DNA of 64,000 nt, taken from the NCBI RefSeq assembly GCF_009905215.1, contig NZ_CP047593.1:186001-250000 (forward strand), written 5' to 3'. Each line of letters opens with the position of its first letter. The stretch's first letter is position 1. Source of the stretch: Tichowtungia aerotolerans (GTDB taxonomy: Bacteria > Verrucomicrobiota > Kiritimatiellia > Kiritimatiellales > Tichowtungiaceae). The notes under the pieces were generated by a model. That model was not told where the DNA came from. It worked only from the letters and a program-made list of their open reading frames with translations, and did no database searches. Both the position numbers and the translations under genes were made by a program. Shown in pieces: positions 58,485 to 64,000 of this stretch.

Positions 58485-60128
58485 ATGAGCACTCCAGCAG
58501 GAAATTTTATTCATGACATCATTGATGCGGACCTGGAATCCGGAAAACGCAGCGAGGTGGTTACCCGCTTCCCTCCGGAGCCCAACGGCTATCTGCACAT
58601 TGGGCACGCCAAAGCCATCTGCCTCGATTTCGGGACTGCGCTGAAATACAACGGGCGCTGCCACCTGCGTTTTGATGACACCAATCCGACCGCGGAAGAC
58701 ACCGAATATGTGGAAGCAATCAAGGAAGATGTCCACTGGCTCGGCTTCGACTGGGGCGAGCACCTTTACTGGGCATCGGATTATTTCGAACAGATGTATG
58801 AATATGCCGTGCAGCTTATCAAGCAGGGCAAAGCCTACGTCTGCGACCTGAGCGTGGATGCGTTCAAAGAATACCGCGGCATTCCGACGGAACCGGGCAA
58901 AGAGCCGGAAGGCCGCCAGCGGTCGATCGAAGAAAACCTTGAGCTGTTTGAAAAAATGAAAGCCGGCGAGTTTGCCGACGGCGCTTATGTGCTGCGGGCC
59001 CGAATCGACATGGCCTCCCCCAACCTGCACATGCGCGACCCGGCCATTTACCGCATTAAACATGCGTCGCACCATAACACCGGCGACCAATGGTGCATTT
59101 ACCCGATGTATGACTTCGCCCACTGCATTGAAGACTCCATTGAAGGTGTCACTCATTCGCTGTGCACGCTCGAGTTTGAAGTGCATCGCCCGCTCTACGA
59201 CTGGATTCTCAAAGAGCTCGAGGCCTACCAGCCGCAGCAGATCGAATTTGCCCGGCTCAACCTCACCTATACCGTGATGAGCAAACGCAAGCTGCTCGAA
59301 CTGGTACAGAAAAACCTGGTCAACGGATGGGACGACCCGCGCATGCCCACCCTGTGCGGCATGCGCCGCCGCGGCTACCCGGCCCAGGCCATCCGCAACT
59401 TCTGCACCGAAATCGGCATCACAAAAACGGAAAGCCTTTCTGATGTCGCCCTGCTGGAACATCACGTGCGCGATATCCTCAACGAAAAAGCGCCGCGCCG
59501 CATGGCGGTACTCGATCCGCTGAAAGTGGTCATCACCAACTATCCGGAAGAGCAAACCGAGACCTTCGACCTGCCGAACCATCCCAACAATGAGGAGGTG
59601 GGCACCCGCAGTGTTCCGTTTACCCGGGAACTGTTCATCGAGAAAAGCGACTACCTGGAAGATGCGCCGAATAAATACAAACGCTTCACCATTGGACGTG
59701 AGGTTCGTCTGCGCGGGGCCTATCTGGCCACCTGCAATGAAGCTATCAAAGATGCGGACGGCAATGTGATTGAACTGCGCTGCACCATCGACCCCGAATC
59801 GAAGGGCGGCTCTGCTCCAGACGGACGCAAAGTGAAAGGCACCATCCACTGGGTCTCGGCAACTGAAGGCGTCGAAGCCACAGTACATCTCTACGACCGC
59901 CTGTTCGGATGCGAAAACCCGGCCGCCGAAGAGGCGGACTTCAAGGAACTGCTCAATCCCGAGTCACTGCAAACTGTGACCGGCATCGTCGAGCCGGAAG
60001 CCATTTCCCAGCCGGGTGAGGCCTTCCAGTTCGAACGCATCGGATACTTCTGCATCGATAAAGATTCGACGGCAGACGTTCCGGTCCTGAACCGCACCGT
60101 AGGCCTGCGCGATTCGTGGAACAAATAG
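58485..60128 (+). CDS. glnS: Glutaminyl-tRNA synthetase
   Basis: A 547-aa class I synthetase. The ATP-binding HIGH motif is in [20 protein letters not shown], the KMSKS-type loop is [12 protein letters not shown], and [20 protein letters not shown] is the conserved acceptor-binding region. The C-terminal beta-barrel anticodon-binding domain ([20 protein letters not shown] onwards) is complete and of GlnRS type, not GluRS. AGAGGAAAAAATCT precedes the ATG. A direct GlnRS in this lineage implies that tRNA(Gln) need not go through the amidotransferase route. Confidence 0.97.
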   Translation: MSTPAGNFIHDIIDADLESGKRSEVVTRFPPEPNGYLHIGHAKAICLDFGTALKYNGRCHLRFDDTNPTAEDTEYVEAIKEDVHWLGFDWGEHLYWASDYFEQMYEYAVQLIKQGKAYVCDLSVDAFKEYRGIPTEPGKEPEGRQRSIEENLELFEKMKAGEFADGAYVLRARIDMASPNLHMRDPAIYRIKHASHHNTGDQWCIYPMYDFAHCIEDSIEGVTHSLCTLEFEVHRPLYDWILKELEAYQPQQIEFARLNLTYTVMSKRKLLELVQKNLVNGWDDPRMPTLCGMRRRGYPAQAIRNFCTEIGITKTESLSDVALLEHHVRDILNEKAPRRMAVLDPLKVVITNYPEEQTETFDLPNHPNNEEVGTRSVPFTRELFIEKSDYLEDAPNKYKRFTIGREVRLRGAYLATCNEAIKDADGNVIELRCTIDPESKGGSAPDGRKVKGTIHWVSATEGVEATVHLYDRLFGCENPAAEEADFKELLNPESLQTVTGIVEPEAISQPGEAFQFERIGYFCIDKDSTADVPVLNRTVGLRDSWNK

Positions 60129-60145
60129 TTTCCGAGCAAACCCAT

Positions 60146-60184
60146 AAAAAACGGCACAACCTGAACAGGCGGTGCCGTTTTTTT
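60146..60184. terminator. Bidirectional terminator between glnS and leuB
   Basis: AAAAAACGGCAC and GTGCCGTTTTTTT flank a 14-nt loop that itself holds CCTG/CAGG. T-runs on both strands serve the two convergent genes. Confidence 0.92.
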
Positions 60185-60200
60185 GCATTAAGACTGCTTT

Positions 60201-61286
60201 TTAGGCCAAACCTTCCGCGACAAGATCGCCGACCTCGGTGGTCGAATATCCCATTTTACCGGCAGCGAGGCCTTTGAGCTTATTGGCGGTGATGTCCGCC
60301 ACAACGGCTTCAATCGCATTCCCGGCTTCGGCTTCGCCGAGCTCTTTAAGCATCATGGAACCGGCGCAGATTGCGGCGAGCGGGTTGATGACGTTCTGTC
60401 CGGTGTATTTCGGTGCAGAACCTCCGATCGGCTCGAACATACTGACCCCTTCCGGATTGATGTTCCCGCCGGCGGCGATGCCCATGCCGCCCTGCGTCAT
60501 CGCGCCAAGGTCGGTGATGATGTCGCCGAACATATTGGTGGTGACGAGCACATCAAACCATTCCGGGCTTTTGACCATCCACATGCAGGTGGCATCGACA
60601 TGGTAGTAGTCGCGGCGGATATCGGTGTAGTCGGCGTCGCCGACTTCGTGAAAGGCGCGCTCCCACAGATCAAAGACATGGGTCAGCACATTGGTCTTCC
60701 CAACAAGCCCCAGCGTGTTTTCATTGCCGACACCTCGCGATTTTTTTCCGGACTTGCGGGCGTAGTCGAAGGCATAGCGCAGGCAGCGCTCCACCTGGAA
60801 GCGATTGTAGATCATGGACTGAACAGCTACTTCGTGCGGCGTTCCCTTCATGGAAATCCCACCGGCTCCGGTGTAGATGCCGCCGGTGTTTTCACGGACG
60901 ATCACATAATCGATTTCTTCCGGCCCTTTGTCCTTAATCGGCGTTTCAACACCGGGGAAGAGCTTGACCGGACGCAGGTTGATATACTGGTCGAGTTCGA
61001 AGCGAAGCTTGAGCAGAATGCCTTTTTCAAGGATGCCGGGTTTGACCTCCGGATGGCCGATGGCGCCGAGGAAAATGGCGTCATGCTGACGAAGATCGTC
61101 GGCCGCGCTTTCCGGAAGCACTTCGTTGGTGCGCAGATAACGGTCTCCACCGTAATCATAATCCGTAAAGTCGATTTTGAATCCGAATTTATCCGCCGCG
61201 GCTTTCAGGACTTTCACGCCTTCGCGTGCCACTTCAGGGCCGGTACCGTCTCCGCCAATTACAGCAATGTTGTAGCTTTTGCTCAT
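60201..61286 (-). CDS. leuB: 3-isopropylmalate dehydrogenase-type enzyme
   Basis: A 361-aa NAD-dependent decarboxylating dehydrogenase for leucine synthesis. The start at 61286 has AAGGAG nine bases upstream. Family features: IAVIGGDGTGPEVAREGVKV, RFELDQYINLRPVKLFPGVE, the substrate loop VRENTGGIYTGAGG, TNMFGDIITDLGA (metal Asp), and EPIGGSAPKYTGQNVINPLA. These match the actinobacterial/PVC-style LeuB more than isocitrate dehydrogenase, though tartrate/malate-type relatives are similar. It lies downstream of the IspD-like gene and ends at the terminator shared with glnS. Confidence 0.88.
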   Translation of the reverse strand: MSKSYNIAVIGGDGTGPEVAREGVKVLKAAADKFGFKIDFTDYDYGGDRYLRTNEVLPESAADDLRQHDAIFLGAIGHPEVKPGILEKGILLKLRFELDQYINLRPVKLFPGVETPIKDKGPEEIDYVIVRENTGGIYTGAGGISMKGTPHEVAVQSMIYNRFQVERCLRYAFDYARKSGKKSRGVGNENTLGLVGKTNVLTHVFDLWERAFHEVGDADYTDIRRDYYHVDATCMWMVKSPEWFDVLVTTNMFGDIITDLGAMTQGGMGIAAGGNINPEGVSMFEPIGGSAPKYTGQNVINPLAAICAGSMMLKELGEAEAGNAIEAVVADITANKLKGLAAGKMGYSTTEVGDLVAEGLA

Positions 61287-61362
61287 AACCAACTCCTTTG
61301 GTTCGAAAAACGAAATGAGCACGAAGAAAGGATAATCCCGCGGAGTTCCAATCCGGAAGCGG

Positions 61363-62037
61363 TCAAATCTTGCCGAGCAATGCGCCGGCGGCTTCCAGAT
61401 CAGCTACAGTCCGGATCTTCAGGTTCGTGCGGCTGGATACAACGAGATGAATTTCCTGACGGGATTTATCGAGCAGAGCGGATTCATCATCAACCAGTTT
61501 CACGCCGCTTTTCAGCATCTTACTAAACACATCGCGCTTAAACACCTGAGGACTCTGAGTGACCCAAACGCTGTTGCGATCCATCGACTTCGTGACTTTC
61601 TGCCCCTTTTCAGCAAATTTGACCGCATCCGGGCTGCGGAATGCCGCAACGGCTGCGCCGTAGCGTTTTCCCGCCTTGACGGTTTCGGAAACAACAGCAT
61701 CCTGAATAAAGGGTCGGGACGCGGAATGAACCAGAACAGCGGTTGCATCTTCCGGAAGCTGACCCGCCGCTTTTTTAAGGTTGCTCAACCGGGTTCCGGA
61801 ACCGGCGACCAGACTTTTTATTTTTTTGATTCCATACGAACGAATCACCTGAAGCGCATTGTCCACCCGCTGTTTTTTAACGACCAGAATGATTCCATCG
61901 ACCAGATCATTCTCCTGAAGGGTGAGTAATGAATGAGCTAAAACCGGCCGATCACCCAATGCGAGAAATGCAACATCCACTCCGGATGTAATCTCCTGCT
62001 CTTTTCCACATGCTAAAACAATTGCCCATACTGACAT
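61363..62037 (-). CDS. IspD-like nucleotidyltransferase with altered active-site residues
   Basis: A 224-aa protein with the overall pattern of 2-C-methyl-D-erythritol 4-phosphate cytidylyltransferase (LALGDRPVLAHSLLTLQEND, VLVHSASRPFIQDAVV, VTQSPQVFKRDVF, LVDDESALLDK). Against the family, however, the N-terminal loop is LACGKEQEITSGVDVAFLAL, without the GxGxRM and the downstream Lys, and HDAARP has become HSASRP, losing the Asp. Catalysis by the usual mechanism is doubtful; it may be a paralogue with another role. AAAGGAGG precedes the ATG at 62037, and a good promoter lies in the gap after ftsH. No IspF is fused or adjacent. Confidence 0.78.
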   Translation of the reverse strand: MSVWAIVLACGKEQEITSGVDVAFLALGDRPVLAHSLLTLQENDLVDGIILVVKKQRVDNALQVIRSYGIKKIKSLVAGSGTRLSNLKKAAGQLPEDATAVLVHSASRPFIQDAVVSETVKAGKRYGAAVAAFRSPDAVKFAEKGQKVTKSMDRNSVWVTQSPQVFKRDVFSKMLKSGVKLVDDESALLDKSRQEIHLVVSSRTNLKIRTVADLEAAGALLGKI

Positions 62038-62101
62038 TGACTGCCTCCTTTCGGCAAACTGTCCGCAGGAAACATGTATAGACAACCTGCGGTATTGCAG
62101 G

Positions 62102-62130
62102 AATTTAGCAACAAGCCACCGGCCTGTCAA
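62102..62130 (-). promoter_or_regulatory. Promoter of the IspD-like gene
   Basis: On the minus strand TTGACA (62130-62125) and TAAATT (62107-62102) are separated by exactly 17 bp, 65 bp before the start codon. The gene can therefore be transcribed independently of ftsH. Confidence 0.7.
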
Positions 62131-62135
62131 AGAGT

Positions 62136-64000
62136 TCAGGTCTCAGAAGGGGTCTCTTTTCCGGCCGAAGCATCAGTGTCCTCTTCGGAAGCGGTCGCTT
62201 CTTCTGGCTCCGGCGCGGAAGAACCGGCCTTTTCTTCATCTTTCGCAGGTGTTTCGGACTCCGGCAGCTTTCCGTTTTTAAGATCTTCGGGAATTTCTCC
62301 GGTTTCGAGCATCTGCATGACCTGATCGCCGTCAATCGTCTCGTATTTGATGAGGACTTCAGAAATCAGCTCCAGCTTATCGCGATTATCTTCCAGAATT
62401 TCCCGGGCGGTATCATGCGCCTCATTGAGAATTTTATTAATTTCCTCATCGATCAGCTCCGAGGTCTTCTCGCTGTGGCTTTCCGTCCGGTTGACTTCGC
62501 GGCCCAGGAACATCAGCTCCTGATTGGAACCGAAATTACGCGGTCCCAGAGTGCTCATTCCAAACTCACAAACCATCGCCCGGGCGATATTGGTGGCCCG
62601 TTCGATGTCGTTCTGAGCCCCGGTGGTTACATCATTAAAGATGATCTCTTCAGCGACACGCCCCCCCATCAGGCCGATCAGCATCCCCATCAGGCGGGTG
62701 CGACCCTGTGTATAGCGGTCTTTTTCCGGCAGCTGCATAGTGGCGCCGAGCGCTCGGCCACGAGGAATCACAGTGACTTTATGCAAGGGTTCGGTCTGCT
62801 CGGTTTTGGCGAGCACAATGGCGTGACCGGCTTCATGGTAGGCCGTCAGCTTTTTCTCTTCGACATCCAGCATATGGCTGCGACGTTCACGCCCCCAGGA
62901 CACTTTATCGCGCGCCTCCTCGAAATCCTTCTGTTCAACAGACTCAGCACCACGACGGGCGGCCAGCAACGCGGCCTCATTGACCAGATTCATGATGTCA
63001 GCACCGGAGAAGCCGGGGGTTCCGCGCGCAACCTTCGTCAAATCGACGTTGTCGGCCAGCATAATGCGCTTTACGTGAATTTCCAGAATCTCTTCGCGGC
63101 CTTTCAGGTTCGGCAGGTCGATGAAGACCTGACGGTCAAAACGGCCGGGGCGCATCAGCGCCGGATCGAGCACGTCCGGACGGTTGGTTGCGGCAATAAT
63201 AATAATGCCTTCGGCCGTATCAAACCCGTCCATTTCCACCAGGAGAGCATTGAGTGTCTGCTCGCGCTCATCGTGCCCCCCACCGATTCCGGTAAAGCGG
63301 CTGCGGCCGACCGCATCAATCTCATCGACAAAAATAATGCACGGCGCATTTTTGCGACCCTGCTCGAACATATCGCGCACCCGACTGGCACCGACTCCGA
63401 CAAACATTTCGACGAAATCCGAACCACTGATCGTGAAAAACGGAACGTCGGCCTCACCCGCAACAGCTTTGGCAATCAACGTCTTTCCGGTTCCGGGAGA
63501 TCCGGCCAGCAGAACCCCTTTCGGCATTTTTCCGCCAAGACGCTGAAACTGTTTCGGGTTTTTAAGGAATTCGACCACTTCCTGCAGCTCTTCTTTGGCT
63601 TCTTCCACGCCGGCGACATTGGCGAAAGTGATCTTGTTTTCATCATCCTTCTTCATCAGCTTGGCGCGGCTTTTCCCGAAACTCATGGCCCGGCCGCCGG
63701 CGGTGCGCATCTGACGGAAAATGAAAAAGTAAATAATGATAAATCCGATAAAGAACGGAGCCACATTCCAGAAAACCGGCCAGAAGGTCGACGGCGGAGT
63801 CACTTTGAATTTAACCTCGTTGGCCTGAAGCATCTTAAACAGGTCCTCGGTGATGACCACGTCGACATAAAACGCCTTCGGCTTCCCGGTGGACGGATCA
63901 ATCTCGGTGAGCTCTCCGGTCACATGGTCATTGCCGCTCGCACCGCGGACAATCTCACACTGGATGATTTTACCGCTTTTTACGTACTGAAGAAATGTGG
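62136..64000 (-). CDS. ftsH: ATP-dependent zinc metalloprotease FtsH, N-terminus beyond window
   Basis: Membrane-bound AAA+ protease; 621 codons are visible and the frame stays open to the right edge. Order from the visible N-terminal side: periplasmic segment ([20 protein letters not shown]), a transmembrane helix ([16 protein letters not shown]), the AAA domain with Walker A GSPGTGKT, pore loop [15 protein letters not shown], Walker B IIFVDEID and arginine fingers in [10 protein letters not shown]. The zinc site HEAGH lies in [14 protein letters not shown]. The tail is acidic and Ala/Glu-rich ([17 protein letters not shown]). No unusual residue was seen. A GTG in the open frame is not the true start, as homologous sequence continues upstream. 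Confidence 0.97.
   Translation of the reverse strand, partial: TFLQYVKSGKIIQCEIVRGASGNDHVTGELTEIDPSTGKPKAFYVDVVITEDLFKMLQANEVKFKVTPPSTFWPVFWNVAPFFIGFIIIYFFIFRQMRTAGGRAMSFGKSRAKLMKKDDENKITFANVAGVEEAKEELQEVVEFLKNPKQFQRLGGKMPKGVLLAGSPGTGKTLIAKAVAGEADVPFFTISGSDFVEMFVGVGASRVRDMFEQGRKNAPCIIFVDEIDAVGRSRFTGIGGGHDEREQTLNALLVEMDGFDTAEGIIIIAATNRPDVLDPALMRPGRFDRQVFIDLPNLKGREEILEIHVKRIMLADNVDLTKVARGTPGFSGADIMNLVNEAALLAARRGAESVEQKDFEEARDKVSWGRERRSHMLDVEEKKLTAYHEAGHAIVLAKTEQTEPLHKVTVIPRGRALGATMQLPEKDRYTQGRTRLMGMLIGLMGGRVAEEIIFNDVTTGAQNDIERATNIARAMVCEFGMSTLGPRNFGSNQELMFLGREVNRTESHSEKTSELIDEEINKILNEAHDTAREILEDNRDKLELISEVLIKYETIDGDQVMQMLETGEIPEDLKNGKLPESETPAKDEEKAGSSAPEPEEATASEEDTDASAGKETPSET

Noticed and set aside
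1-64000. CRISPR arrays, complete tRNA or rRNA genes, and riboswitches.
   Set aside because: No direct-repeat/spacer pattern, no complete cloverleaf and no recognisable riboswitch core was found on reading both strands. Only a 19-bp tRNA-like end is present.

Overview
The window reads as a chromosomal segment of a marine-type, polysaccharide-degrading bacterium of the PVC group. Kiritimatiellota, Pontiella-like, is my best inference. It rests on a PEP-CTERM sorting signal, a formylglycine-type sulfatase beside secreted clan GH-A hydrolases, a LacI-family regulator, and discoidin-like secreted proteins, together with the general gene style. No rRNA gene is present to prove it.

Region 1 (1-26.1 kb) is a glycan-utilisation locus. 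The minus strand carries three paralogous giant secreted hydrolases with AWNEPNN and TE(F/Y)GW catalytic motifs, of which the first runs off the left edge. It also carries two F5/8-type-C-like secreted proteins, a PEP-CTERM protein, a sulfatase, a Gfo/Idh/MocA oxidoreductase, an SGNH esterase, a GH4 enzyme and a LacI-type regulator. Divergently on the plus strand is an ABC sugar importer operon: TPR protein, binding protein with an embedded EF-hand, two permeases and an ATPase, followed by a secreted protein of unknown role. A recurring box (GCAACWGT and close variants) lies in the promoters of most of these units, often directly upstream of the -10, so the locus looks like one LacI-controlled regulon for a sulfated, probably acylated polysaccharide.

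Region 2 (26.2-30.2 kb) is a small accessory island. It has a compact HEPN / 104-aa unknown / TIR operon. Around it are wreckage: a 5'-truncated nucleotidyltransferase, a defence-type reverse transcriptase cut just after motif A, a 19-bp tRNA(Pro)-like 3' end, and an ISL3-like transposase fragment. This is the best candidate for an undescribed conflict system.

Region 3 (30.2-38.1 kb) is core: ilvC and divergent ilvY, an N-acetylglutamate synthase-type protein, a parvulin, mgtE and recO. Region 4 (38.3-53.3 kb) is a surface-glycan assembly cluster on the minus strand, nine tightly coupled genes (flippase, radical SAM, pyruvyltransferase, GT4, methyltransferase, sulfotransferase, YfhO-like, GT10, GH172) plus a GT2/GT39 pair, interrupted by an RRM RNA-binding protein. 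Region 5 (53.5-64 kb) is core: rubrerythrin, an RluA-family pseudouridine synthase, a cation-chloride-type transporter, family 4 uracil-DNA glycosylase, glnS, leuB, an unusual IspD-like protein and ftsH, which runs off the right edge.

Across 29-58.5 kb about twenty copies of a 15-bp palindrome (consensus TTCCAANNNTTGGAA) occur in genes and spacers. Inside genes it is read in different frames as recurrent peptides (FQxLE, FPxxGK, SKHWK). None was seen in the first 26 kb. Everything here was read by eye without database searches.
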